Of a DNA stretch of 64,000 nucleotides, positions 44,790-53,040 are shown piece after piece (the stretch's first letter is position 1; each line of letters begins with the position of its first letter). Position numbers and translations under genes: made by a program. This DNA is from Rhodoferax sp. (GTDB lineage Bacteria; Pseudomonadota; Gammaproteobacteria; Burkholderiales; Burkholderiaceae_C): NCBI GenBank assembly GCA_024236015.1, contig JACKLK010000016.1, forward strand, positions 6,013 to 70,012, given 5' to 3'. A model generated the notes under the pieces. It saw nothing but the letters and a program-made list of their open reading frames with translations, did not search any database and was not told where the DNA came from.

Positions 44790-46030
44790 GCCGGCTCTCC
44801 GGTGGCCGCGGGCATGGCGCCCTCGCGCAGGCGCCGTGCCAGCAGCGCCGCCAGCAGGCTGGCCAGCAGCGCGGCCACGGCGATCGCCGACAGCGCCATG
44901 TCGAAGCTGCCGGTGGAGGCGACGATGGCGCCCGGCACCATGGAGCCGACGACGCCGCCGATGATCAGGCTGGTGCCGTTGTAGGTGCCGGTGGCCGCGC
45001 CCACGTCGACGTCGCCCGCCAGCTTCTGGATCGTCGCGTGTTCCTGCGCCTGGAATGCGCTCTGGCAGAACACGGCCAGCGCGAACAGCGCGACCATCGG
45101 CACCAGCGATTGCGACGGGATTGCGAACACCAGCGAGACGGCCGCGCCGGCGAAGCCGACGCTGGCCAGCAGCACCCGGCGCTGCAACCGGTCCCCCAGC
45201 CAGGCGATGGCCAGCGTGCCGACCACGCCGGCGCCGAACACGATGCTCAGCGGCCAGCCCAGCGCCGCGAAGTCGATGCCCTTGGCGCGCACGAAATAAC
45301 TCGGCAGCCAGCCCAGGATGCCGAAGCCGCAGAACGCATTGAGCACGCCCACGCTCACGTACAGCCAGTAGTCGGGTCCGCCGCGGTAGATCCGGGGCGC
45401 GCCGGAGATCGTGCCGGGCGCCGGCTTGGTGTGGTGCACGAACAGCAGCACCAGCGGCAAGGCGATGACCAGGCCGGCGGCGCCGACGATGACGAAGGCA
45501 TTGCGCCAGCCCCAGGTCGCGATGATGGGCACGGTGATCAGTGCGCCGGTGGCCGTGGCCACGATGATGCCGACGTTCCAGATCGCATTGGCGCGCGCCC
45601 GCACCGCCTGCGGAAACTGGCGCGCGGTGATGACGCCCATCATCGGCACATGGACCGATTCGGCCAGACCGAGCAGCAGCCGCAGCGCGACCAGCATGGC
45701 CAGCGAACCGCCCAGCGGCCCCATGGCCATGCTGACACAGGAGAAGCCGATGATCACCAGCACCAGGCTGCGCTTGGCGCCGAATCGTTCGGCGGCGCCC
45801 GACAGCAGCAGCTGCGCCAGGCCGTAGCTGAGGAAAAACGCGCCCAGCAGGTACTGGCCGTATGCGCCGACCTGGCGGTCGCTCCAGTGCAGCTCCTGCG
45901 CCATGCGCGGCAGCGCGAACGCGATCACGTTGCGGTCGAGGTAATGCACGATGAACGTGACCGCGAAGATCAGCGGCACGTGCCAGGGCAAGCGGGTCGA
46001 GGTGGTGTGGTCGCGCATGGGATCCGTCAT
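44786..46030 (-). CDS. MFS transporter
   Basis: A 414-residue polytopic protein with about 12 hydrophobic segments. HYLDRNVIAFALPRMAQEL in segment 1 and the loop AERFGAKRSLVLV after segment 2 are typical of the anion/cation symporter and hexuronate type of major facilitator. ATG 46030 (MTDPMRDHTTSTRLPWH) or 46018 may be the start; neither has a strong Shine-Dalgarno. It is coupled to the PLP enzyme and diverges from the carboxyltransferase gene. Confidence 0.9.
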
Positions 46031-46134
46031 GCCGGTGGCATGCCAGCACAGAGCATATATGCTTGCCGGCGGCCCCGTGCCGGATGTCGCATGTCGGACG
46101 GCGCCGCGCCACCGGGCTGCCGCACAATCGCGCG

Positions 46135-47955
46135 ATGATCGCGATCCATTCCCCCTTGCAGGCGCAACTCGTATCCTGGCAGGTCGAGGTCGGCGCGTCG
46201 GTGCGCGCTGGCGAGCCGCTGCTGATCCTCGAGGCCATGAAGATGGAGCACGAGGTGCGCGCCCAGGTCGGCGGGGTGCTGTCGGAGCGCTTCGGCGAAC
46301 CCGGCGACATGGTCGCCGAAGGCCAGCTGCTGGCACATATCGCGCCCGGCGCGGCGGCTGCGGCCGCCGCCGGGGCCGGGCCCGACACCCGGACCCCGGG
46401 TACCGGCGCGATCCGGGCCGACCTGCAGCGGCTGCGCGATCGCGAGCGCTTCCTGTACGACGACAACCGCGCGCCGGCCATGGACAAGCGCCATGCGCTG
46501 GGCATGCGCAGTGCACGCGAGAACATCGCCGACCTGTGCGATGCCGGTTCGTTCTCCGAATACGGCGCGCTGGCGGTGGCGGCGCAACACGCGCGGCGCA
46601 GCGCGGACGACCTGGTACGCAACACGCCGGCCGACGGCATGGTGACCGGCATCGGCACCATCAACGCGGCCGCGTTCGGGCCCGAACGCGCCAGTGCCGT
46701 GGTGATGTCCTATGACGCGACCGTGCTCGCGGGCACCCAGGGCATGCGCAACCACCAGAAGACCGACCGTCTGCTCGGCATCGCACTGCAGAACCGGCTG
46801 CCGGTCGTGTTGTTCGCCGAAGGCGGCGGAGGCCGGCCGGGCGACGTCGACATGCCGATCGTGGCCGGCCTGCATGTGCCCACCTTCGCCCGGTTCGCGC
46901 GCCTCAATGGCCAGGTGCCGGTGCTCGGCATCGTCGCCGGACGGTGTTTTGCCGGCAATGCCGCCTTGCTCGGGTGTTGCGACGTGATCATCGCCACCGC
47001 GGGCAGCAACATCGGCATGGGCGGGCCGGCGATGGTCGAAGGTGGCGGGCTGGGTGTGTTCCGGCCCGAGCAGATCGGGCCGTCGGATGTGCAGCACGGC
47101 AACGGCGTCATCGACATCCTGGTCGACGACGAGGCGGCGGCGGTGGCGGCCGCGCGCCGCTACCTGGGCTTTTTCCAGGGCGCCACGCGCGACTGGCGCG
47201 CGCCCGACCCGCTGGTGCTGCGCGACCTGGTGCCGGAGAACCGGCTGCGTGTCTATGACAGCCGCGCCGCGATGGACGGCATCGCCGACGACGGGAGCGT
47301 GTTGCCGCTGCGCACCGGTTTCGGCCTGGGCATCCACGTGGCGCTGGCGCGCATCGAAGGCCGCCCGGTGGGGCTGATGGCCAACAACCCCGGCCACCTG
47401 GGTGGCGCCATCGATGCGGACGCGGCCGACAAGGCGGCGCGTTTCCTGCAACTGTGCAATGCCCATGGCCTGCCGGTGGTCAGCCTGATCGACACCCCCG
47501 GTTTCATGGTCGGCCCGCAGACCGAAGCCACGGCCCAGGTGCGCCATGTCAGCCGCATGTTCATCGCCGCGGCCCACCTGCGCGTGCCTTTCGTCAGCGT
47601 GGTGTTGCGCAAGGCTTACGGCCTGGGCGCGATGGCCATGGCCGCCGGCGGTTTCCACGCGCCGCTGGCCACGCTGGCCTGGCCCAGCGGCGAATTCGGC
47701 GGCATGGGGCTCGAGGGGGCGGTGCGCCTGGGTTACCGCAAGGAGCTCGAGGCCGAACCGGCCGGCGCCGCGCGCGAGGCCTTGTTCCAGCGGCTGGTCG
47801 ACGAACAATACGACAGGGGCAGCGCCATCAACATGGCGGCCACGCTGGAGATCGACGCGGTGATCGATCCGGCCGAAACCCGCGCGCGCGTGGCGCGGGC
47901 GCTCGCCGCCGGCGCGCTCGACGCGCCACGCGGCATGGCGCTCGACAGCTGGTGA
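46135..47955 (+). CDS. Biotinyl domain-carboxyltransferase fusion (acyl-CoA carboxylase-like)
   Basis: A 606-residue protein. Residues 1-72 form a biotinyl domain with the biotinylation motif EAMKMEHEV (Lys36). After an Ala-rich linker, a carboxyltransferase domain of about 500 residues follows, with TDRLLGIALQNRLPVVLFAEGGGGR, GAGxAL-type oxyanion text AGRCFAGNAALLGCCDV and LIDTPGFMVGPQTEA. Biotin carboxylase is not in the window, so the partner must be elsewhere. This domain order (carrier before carboxyltransferase, no carboxylase) is uncommon. ATG 46135 gives MIAIHSPLQAQLVSWQVE. Acyl-CoA substrate unknown. Confidence 0.88.
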   Translation: MIAIHSPLQAQLVSWQVEVGASVRAGEPLLILEAMKMEHEVRAQVGGVLSERFGEPGDMVAEGQLLAHIAPGAAAAAAAGAGPDTRTPGTGAIRADLQRLRDRERFLYDDNRAPAMDKRHALGMRSARENIADLCDAGSFSEYGALAVAAQHARRSADDLVRNTPADGMVTGIGTINAAAFGPERASAVVMSYDATVLAGTQGMRNHQKTDRLLGIALQNRLPVVLFAEGGGGRPGDVDMPIVAGLHVPTFARFARLNGQVPVLGIVAGRCFAGNAALLGCCDVIIATAGSNIGMGGPAMVEGGGLGVFRPEQIGPSDVQHGNGVIDILVDDEAAAVAAARRYLGFFQGATRDWRAPDPLVLRDLVPENRLRVYDSRAAMDGIADDGSVLPLRTGFGLGIHVALARIEGRPVGLMANNPGHLGGAIDADAADKAARFLQLCNAHGLPVVSLIDTPGFMVGPQTEATAQVRHVSRMFIAAAHLRVPFVSVVLRKAYGLGAMAMAAGGFHAPLATLAWPSGEFGGMGLEGAVRLGYRKELEAEPAGAAREALFQRLVDEQYDRGSAINMAATLEIDAVIDPAETRARVARALAAGALDAPRGMALDSW

Positions 47956-48034
47956 CCGGCCCGTGCAACAACCTTGATGCCGCCAGCGTCGCGCCAGTCT
48001 GCCAAAATGCCCTTTTGCCCATTCGGAGACTCCC

Positions 48035-49201
48035 ATGCCCGGTTTGTTGCCCCATGTCGACCCCAACGGTCTGCTCGAATATTCGGTCGTCTATACCGAC
48101 CGTGCGCTCAACCACATGTCCGGGGCTTTCCAGGGCGTGATGAAGGACATCTCCGGCATGCTCAAGGAGGTCTACCACGCGCACAGCGCGGTGATCGTGC
48201 CGGGCAGCGGCACCTTCGGCATGGAGGCGGTGGCGCGCCAGTTCGCGCACGACCGCAAGGTGCTGGTGATCCGCAACGGCTGGTTCAGCTACCGCTGGAG
48301 CCAGATCTTCGACATGGGCAGGATTCCGTCCGAGCAGATCGTGCTCAAGGCGCGCCGCGCGGGTGACGGCCCGCAGGCGCCGTTCGCGCCGGCGCCCATC
48401 GACGAGGTCGTGGCCCGCATCCAGGCCGACAAGCCGGCGCTGGTGTTCGCGCCGCACGTGGAGACCGCCAGCGGCATGATCCTGCCCGACGACTACCTGC
48501 GCGCCGTGGCCGATGCGGTGCATGCCGTGGGCGGCCTGTTCGTGCTCGATTGCATCGCCTCGGGCACGATCTGGGTCGACATGCAGGCCTGCGGCGTCGA
48601 CGTGCTGGTCAGCGCGCCGCAAAAGGGCTGGAGCAGCTCGCCATGCTGCGCGATGGTGATGCTCAGCGAGCGTGCCCGCACGCAGATCGATTCCACCACC
48701 AGCAGCAGCTTTGCCTGCGACCTGCGCAAGTGGCTGCAGATCATGGAGGCGTACGAAGGCGGCGGCCACGCCTACCACGCCACCATGCCCACCGACGCAT
48801 TGACCCGCCTGCGCGACGTGATGGTCGAGACCCGGGCCTACGGCTTCGAGCGCGTGCGCGCCGAGCAGCAGGCGCTGGGCGACGCGGTGCGTGCACTGCT
48901 GGTCGCACACGGGTTCGCCAGCGTGGCGGCCGAGGGTTTTCAGGCGCCCGGCGTGGTCGTCAGCTACACCGACGATGCCGCCATCCAGTCGGGCAAGAAG
49001 TTCGCCGGCCTGGGCTTGCAGACCGCCGCCGGCGTGCCGCTGCAATGTGACGAAGGCGCCGACTTCCAGAGTTTCCGCATCGGCCTGTTCGGGCTGGAGA
49101 AGCTGCACGATGTCGAGCGCACGGTGGCCCATCTCGCGAAGGCGCTGGACAAGCTCAAGCCCGCACGCGCCGGGGCACCGGAGGCGGCCCTGCAATCCTG
49201 A
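48035..49201 (+). CDS. Class V aminotransferase
   Basis: A 388-residue PLP enzyme of the serine-pyruvate/alanine-glyoxylate group. GSGTFGMEAVARQF contacts the phosphate, VLDCIASG carries the cofactor Asp, and SAPQKGWSSSP has the PLP Lys. ETASGMILP is the equivalent of the HxET substrate loop. It lies 79 nt after the carboxyltransferase gene in the same direction. Amino donor and acceptor are not evident. Confidence 0.9.
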   Translation: MPGLLPHVDPNGLLEYSVVYTDRALNHMSGAFQGVMKDISGMLKEVYHAHSAVIVPGSGTFGMEAVARQFAHDRKVLVIRNGWFSYRWSQIFDMGRIPSEQIVLKARRAGDGPQAPFAPAPIDEVVARIQADKPALVFAPHVETASGMILPDDYLRAVADAVHAVGGLFVLDCIASGTIWVDMQACGVDVLVSAPQKGWSSSPCCAMVMLSERARTQIDSTTSSSFACDLRKWLQIMEAYEGGGHAYHATMPTDALTRLRDVMVETRAYGFERVRAEQQALGDAVRALLVAHGFASVAAEGFQAPGVVVSYTDDAAIQSGKKFAGLGLQTAAGVPLQCDEGADFQSFRIGLFGLEKLHDVERTVAHLAKALDKLKPARAGAPEAALQS

Positions 49202-49249
49202 GACCGCTTGCCGCGACGTCCCGGACAGCCCCCGATCGATCGACCCGCC

Positions 49250-49909
49250 ATGGAGTCCGCGCTGACGCTCGAATCCCTGCCGCTGTTTCCGCTGGGCACG
49301 GTGCTGTTTCCCGGCGGGGTGTTGCCGCTGCGCATCTTCGAGGTGCGTTACCTGGACATGATCGGCAAATGCCACCGGCACGGCGCGCCGTTCGGTGTCG
49401 TCGCATTGACCCGGGGCTCGGAAGTGCAGCGCGCGCCGCAGGACGGGCCGACGGGCGAAGCCTATGCCGACGAGGGCTTCTACCCGGTCGGCACGCTGGC
49501 CACGATCACGGCGCTGAACAAGCCCCAGCCGGGCCTGATGGAGATCCGCTGCGTCGGCACGCAGCGCTTCACGGTCACGCGCCAGGAGAAGCTGCGCCAC
49601 GGCCTGTGGATCGGCGACGTGCAGCAGATGTCCGCCGATCCTGCCGCGGCGGTGCCGCCGGATCTCGAGCCGGTCTCCCGGGCTCTGGGCAATCTGATCG
49701 ACCAGCTGCGCCAGCGCGGCGTCCCCGAGCGGGAGCTGCCGATGCAGGCGCCGTTCCAGCTGCAGGACTGCGGCTGGGTCGCCAACCGCTGGTGTGAACT
49801 GCTGGGCCTGCCGCTGGAGATGCAGCAGCGCCTGATGGCGCTGGACAACCCGCTGGTGCGCCTGGAACTGGTGGGCGACATCCTGCAGCGCCAGGGCATC
49901 GGCATCTGA
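49250..49909 (+). CDS. Lon N-terminal domain (LON substrate-binding) protein
   Basis: A 219-residue cytosolic protein made only of the Lon/PUA-like N-terminal domain: LPLFPLGTVLFPGGVLPLRIFEVRYLDMI, then GTLATITAL and RCVGTQRFTV, ending with a helical part (NPLVRLELVGDIL). ATPase and protease parts are absent. Such stand-alone proteins are common in proteobacteria with unknown role. ATG 49250 gives MESALTLESLPLFPLG; the Shine-Dalgarno is weak. Confidence 0.9.
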   Translation: MESALTLESLPLFPLGTVLFPGGVLPLRIFEVRYLDMIGKCHRHGAPFGVVALTRGSEVQRAPQDGPTGEAYADEGFYPVGTLATITALNKPQPGLMEIRCVGTQRFTVTRQEKLRHGLWIGDVQQMSADPAAAVPPDLEPVSRALGNLIDQLRQRGVPERELPMQAPFQLQDCGWVANRWCELLGLPLEMQQRLMALDNPLVRLELVGDILQRQGIGI

Positions 49910-50062
49910 GGCCTGCGCGATCGGCGGCGCCGGCCGGCACGCCGGGCGCTGCGGGGATAATCCGGGGTTTTGCCCGCCTGGACCCTGATGTGAGACCGCC
50001 CGTGCGTCGTGTCGACGCGACCCTTCGCCCGTGCACGACGCTGTCGGCCGGCATGCTGCGCC

Positions 50063-50683
50063 ATGCTTGAACTGCGTGGCGTGGTCTGCGAACGTGGCGG
50101 GCGAACCCTGTTCGGGCCGCTCGATGGCCAGGTCGCGGCCGGGCGCCTGTTGCGGGTGCGCGGCGTCAACGGTGCCGGCAAGACCAGCCTGCTGCGCATG
50201 GTGTGCGGTCTGTTGCCGGCGGCCGCGGGCCAGGTGTTGTGGCGCGGCGAGCCGATCCGGGACCTGGCCGAACAATTCGGCCGCGAACTGGTCTACCTGG
50301 GCCATGCCGCCGCGCTCAAGGACGACCTCAGCGCATTGGAGAACCTGCAGTCGGCCTGCCTGCTCGGCGGCCTGGTGCTGCCCCGCGCGGCCGCGCTGCA
50401 GGCCCTGGCGGCGGCCGGCCTGCCGGGGCGCTGGCGCGCGCCGGCGCGGCAGCTGTCCCAGGGGCAACGCCGGCGCGTGGCGCTGGCGCGGCTGGTGGTG
50501 TCGCCGGCAACGCCGCTGTGGGTGCTCGACGAGCCCTTCAATGCCCTGGACACCGCGGCCACCGGCTGGTTGTGCGGCCTGTTGCAGGCGCACCTGGAGC
50601 GCGGCGGCGTCGTCGTATTGACCAGTCACCAGGACGTGGCGCTGGATGCCCTGGCCGAACGCGTGATTCCGCTCGCATTATGA
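50063..50683 (+). CDS. ccmA: Heme exporter ATP-binding protein CcmA
   Basis: A 206-residue ATPase, the normal CcmA length. Walker A is GVNGAGKTS, the signature LSQGQRRRVALARL, and Walker B LWVLDEPFNALD. With CcmB and CcmC it drives release of heme-loaded CcmE in System I cytochrome c maturation. ATG 50063 (MLELRGVVCERGGRTLF) is chosen over 50009. The stop overlaps ccmB by ATGA. Confidence 0.95.
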   Translation: MLELRGVVCERGGRTLFGPLDGQVAAGRLLRVRGVNGAGKTSLLRMVCGLLPAAAGQVLWRGEPIRDLAEQFGRELVYLGHAAALKDDLSALENLQSACLLGGLVLPRAAALQALAAAGLPGRWRAPARQLSQGQRRRVALARLVVSPATPLWVLDEPFNALDTAATGWLCGLLQAHLERGGVVVLTSHQDVALDALAERVIPLAL

Positions 50684-51402
50684 AAACACCGGCCCCGGAC
50701 CCGATCAGCGCCGGCGCGCCGGCAGCCGCCGGCATGGTGCGGGCGATGCGCGGCCTGGTCGCGCGCGACCTGCGCCTGGCCTTGCGCCGGCGCGCCGACC
50801 CGCTGAGCGTGCTGGTGTTCTTCGTGCTGGTGGCCAGCCTGTTCCCGCTGGGGGTCGGGCCCGAGCCAGACCTGCTGCGCACCATGGGGCCGGGCGTCGT
50901 GTTCGTGGCCGCGCTGCTGGCCGCGATGTTGTCGCTCGGGCGCATGTTCGCCGACGACTACCAGGACGGCACGCTCGAGCAGCTGTTGCTGTCGGCCTGT
51001 CCCTTGCCGCTGCTGGTGGCGGCCAAGATCGCCGCCCACTGGATCTGCTCGGGGCTGCTGCTGGCCCTGGTGTCGCCGTTGCTGGCCCTGCAGTTCGACC
51101 TGGGCTGGCCGGCCACCGGCGTCCTGTTCCTGGCCTTGCTGGTGGTCTCGCCGCTGCTGAGCCTGATCGGCGCGGTGGGCGCGGCACTGACGGTCGGCGT
51201 GCGGGGTGCGGCGGTGCTGATGCCCTTGCTGATCCTGCCCTTGTGCGTTCCGGCGCTGATTTTTGGAACGGCGGCCGTCGAAGCGAGTCGTATCGGCATG
51301 GACTCCATCGGACATTTCTCGTTGCTGGGCGCCTTTCTGGTGCTGGCCCTGGTCGGCGCGCCCTGGGCCACGGCCACGGCCCTGCGGATTGCGCTGGAAT
51401 GA
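50680..51402 (+). CDS. ccmB: Heme exporter membrane protein CcmB
   Basis: A 240-residue inner-membrane subunit with six hydrophobic segments. GLVARDLRLALRRRADPLSVLVFF at the cytoplasmic N-terminus, FADDYQDGTLEQLLLSACPL and the last-third segment AVLMPLLILPLCVPALIF match CcmB. The start ATG overlaps the ccmA stop; the first 20 residues are an extra polar stretch compared with most homologs. After it the operon is interrupted by a repeat element. Confidence 0.95.
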   Translation: MKTPAPDPISAGAPAAAGMVRAMRGLVARDLRLALRRRADPLSVLVFFVLVASLFPLGVGPEPDLLRTMGPGVVFVAALLAAMLSLGRMFADDYQDGTLEQLLLSACPLPLLVAAKIAAHWICSGLLLALVSPLLALQFDLGWPATGVLFLALLVVSPLLSLIGAVGAALTVGVRGAAVLMPLLILPLCVPALIFGTAAVEASRIGMDSIGHFSLLGAFLVLALVGAPWATATALRIALE

Positions 51403-51527
51403 GCCACCGGGCCGTTCCCAAGGCGAATAGCCCCGCAGCGCGTAGCGCGCAGGGGAATCCGGTTTCGAGCCGCCGGGCCGCTCCCAAGGCGAATAGCCCC
51501 GCAGCGCGCAGCGCGCAGGGGGGCCGG
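51401..51527. repeat. duplicated ~61-bp repeat between ccmB and ccmC
   Basis: Copy 1 (51401-51462) and copy 2 (51467-51527) differ at only a few bases over their length; both contain GCCCCGCAGCGCG and AGCGCGCAGGGG, which can fold imperfectly on themselves. A degenerate start of a third unit (GCCGGGCCGATT) follows near 51537. It looks like an intergenic REP-like element duplicated in tandem. Copy 1 begins inside the end of ccmB. Confidence 0.8.
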
Positions 51528-51609
51528 ATACTGGCTGCCGGGCCGATTACCCCAATCGTCTCCACTGCCATGGCGACTAGGGTAAATTCAGAGGCTGTCT
51601 ATATTTGTC

Positions 51610-52356
51610 ATGACTGATAAACGCGTCAACTGGTTCAAGTACGCGGCCCCGCAGACCTTTTTCCTGCTGGCGGGCCGGGTCGTGCCGTGGTTCGCCATTG
51701 CCGCGGCGGTGCTGACCGCCGCCGGCCTGTACCTGGGCCTGTGGGCCGCGCCCACCGACGCCCAGCAGGGCGACGCCTACCGCATCATCTTCGTGCATGT
51801 TCCGGCGGCCTGGATGTCGATGGTGGTCTACCTGGCGATGGCGTTCTGGGCCGCGATCGGCCTGATCTTCAATTCGCGCCTGTCCTCGATGCTGGCCAAT
51901 GCGCTGGCGCCCACCGGCGCCTGGATGACCTTCCTGGCCTTGTGGACCGGCGCCTTGTGGGGCAAGCCGACCTGGGGTGCCTGGTGGGTCTGGGATGCCC
52001 GGCTCACCTCCGAGCTGGTGCTGCTGTTCCTGTACATCGGGTACATGGCGCTGCATGCGGCGATCGACGACGTGCGCCGCGCCGACCGTTCCGCGGCGCT
52101 GCTGGCCATCGTCGGCGTGGTCAACGTGCCCATCATCTATTTCTCGGTCCAGTGGTGGAACACGCTGCACCAGGGCGCGTCGGTCAGCCTGACGCAGGCC
52201 CCGAGCATGGCGCCGCCGATGCTGGTCGGCATGCTGGTGATGAGCCTGGCGTTCTGGATGTATTGCATCGCCGTGGCGCTGGTGCGGGTGCGCACCATCA
52301 TCCTCGAGCGCGAGCGGCATGCGGCCTGGGTGCGCCGGGTGCTGGTGGCCGCGTGA
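51610..52356 (+). CDS. ccmC: Heme exporter protein CcmC
   Basis: A 248-residue inner-membrane protein with six hydrophobic segments. The heme-handling WWD motif is WGAWWVWDARLTSELVLLFLY, flanked by His residues in VHVPAAW and WNTLHQGAS. It loads heme onto CcmE. The gap of about 207 bp to ccmB is filled by a repeat. CcmD starts 22 nt after. Confidence 0.95.
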   Translation: MTDKRVNWFKYAAPQTFFLLAGRVVPWFAIAAAVLTAAGLYLGLWAAPTDAQQGDAYRIIFVHVPAAWMSMVVYLAMAFWAAIGLIFNSRLSSMLANALAPTGAWMTFLALWTGALWGKPTWGAWWVWDARLTSELVLLFLYIGYMALHAAIDDVRRADRSAALLAIVGVVNVPIIYFSVQWWNTLHQGASVSLTQAPSMAPPMLVGMLVMSLAFWMYCIAVALVRVRTIILERERHAAWVRRVLVAA

Positions 52357-52378
52357 AGGCCGGCGTGAAAGGATTCGC

Positions 52379-52564
52379 ATGAACTGGTCGAGCTGGTCCG
52401 ATTTTCTCGCCATGGGCGGATATGGCTTGTACGTATGGGGGTCGTTCGCGATGTGTGCGCTGGTCCTGGTGCTGGAGGTCGGCCTGCTGTCGGCGCGCCG
52501 GCGCGCGGCCCTGCAGCAGGACGACGCGGACGCCATCGACAACACAGGAGTGAGCGCATCATGA
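52379..52564 (+). CDS. ccmD: Heme exporter protein CcmD
   Basis: A 61-residue single-span membrane protein: GGYGLYVWGSFAMCALVLVLEVGLL followed by a basic SARRRAAL. CcmD links CcmC and CcmAB with CcmE. ATG 52379 gives MNWSSWSDFLAMGGYG, a usual CcmD start. The stop overlaps ccmE by ATGA. It is short but well supported by position and sequence. Confidence 0.93.
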   Translation: MNWSSWSDFLAMGGYGLYVWGSFAMCALVLVLEVGLLSARRRAALQQDDADAIDNTGVSAS

Positions 52565-53040
52565 AACCCCGTACCAAACGCGCGCTGGCCGTCGTGTTGG
52601 CCCTGGTGGCGCTGGGCGTGGCCAGCGCGCTGGTGCTGCAGGCGTTCCAGAGCAACCTGGTGTTTTTCTTCAGCCCGACCCAGGTCATGGCCAACGAGGC
52701 GCCGCGCGAGCGCAGCTTCCGCGTCGGCGGCCTGGTCGAGGAGGGCAGCATCGAGCGTGATACGCAGGGCCTGACGGTGCGATTCAAGGTCACCGACACG
52801 GCGCATGCGATACCGGTCACCTATACCGGGCTGCTGCCCGACCTGTTCAAGGAAGGCAAGGGCGTGGTCGCCCAGGGCAAGCTCGGCAGCGACGGCGTGT
52901 TCCGCGCCGACCAGGTGCTGGCCAAGCACGACGAGAACTACATGCCGCCGGAAGCCGCCGAGGCGCTGAAGAACGCGGCCAACCACAAGGAGCAGTCGAC
53001 CGCCACGCTGGCGATGCCGCCCGCGGGGACACGACCATGA
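52561..53040 (+). CDS. ccmE: Cytochrome c-type biogenesis heme chaperone CcmE
   Basis: A 159-residue protein, the standard CcmE size. It has an N-terminal membrane anchor (LAVVLALVALGVASALVL) and a periplasmic beta-barrel, with the covalent heme ligand His123 and Tyr127 in LAKHDENYMPP. It carries heme from CcmABCD to CcmF/H. Overlaps ccmD and ccmF by four bases each. Confidence 0.96.
   Translation: MKPRTKRALAVVLALVALGVASALVLQAFQSNLVFFFSPTQVMANEAPRERSFRVGGLVEEGSIERDTQGLTVRFKVTDTAHAIPVTYTGLLPDLFKEGKGVVAQGKLGSDGVFRADQVLAKHDENYMPPEAAEALKNAANHKEQSTATLAMPPAGTRP

Noticed and set aside
49956..49961. GATAAT as a -10 box before ccmA
   Set aside because: No acceptable -35 hexamer at the right distance, so it was not listed as a promoter.
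51401..51540. possible CRISPR array
   Set aside because: Only two full repeat units with a 4-nt separation and no unique spacers. It is a tandem duplication.
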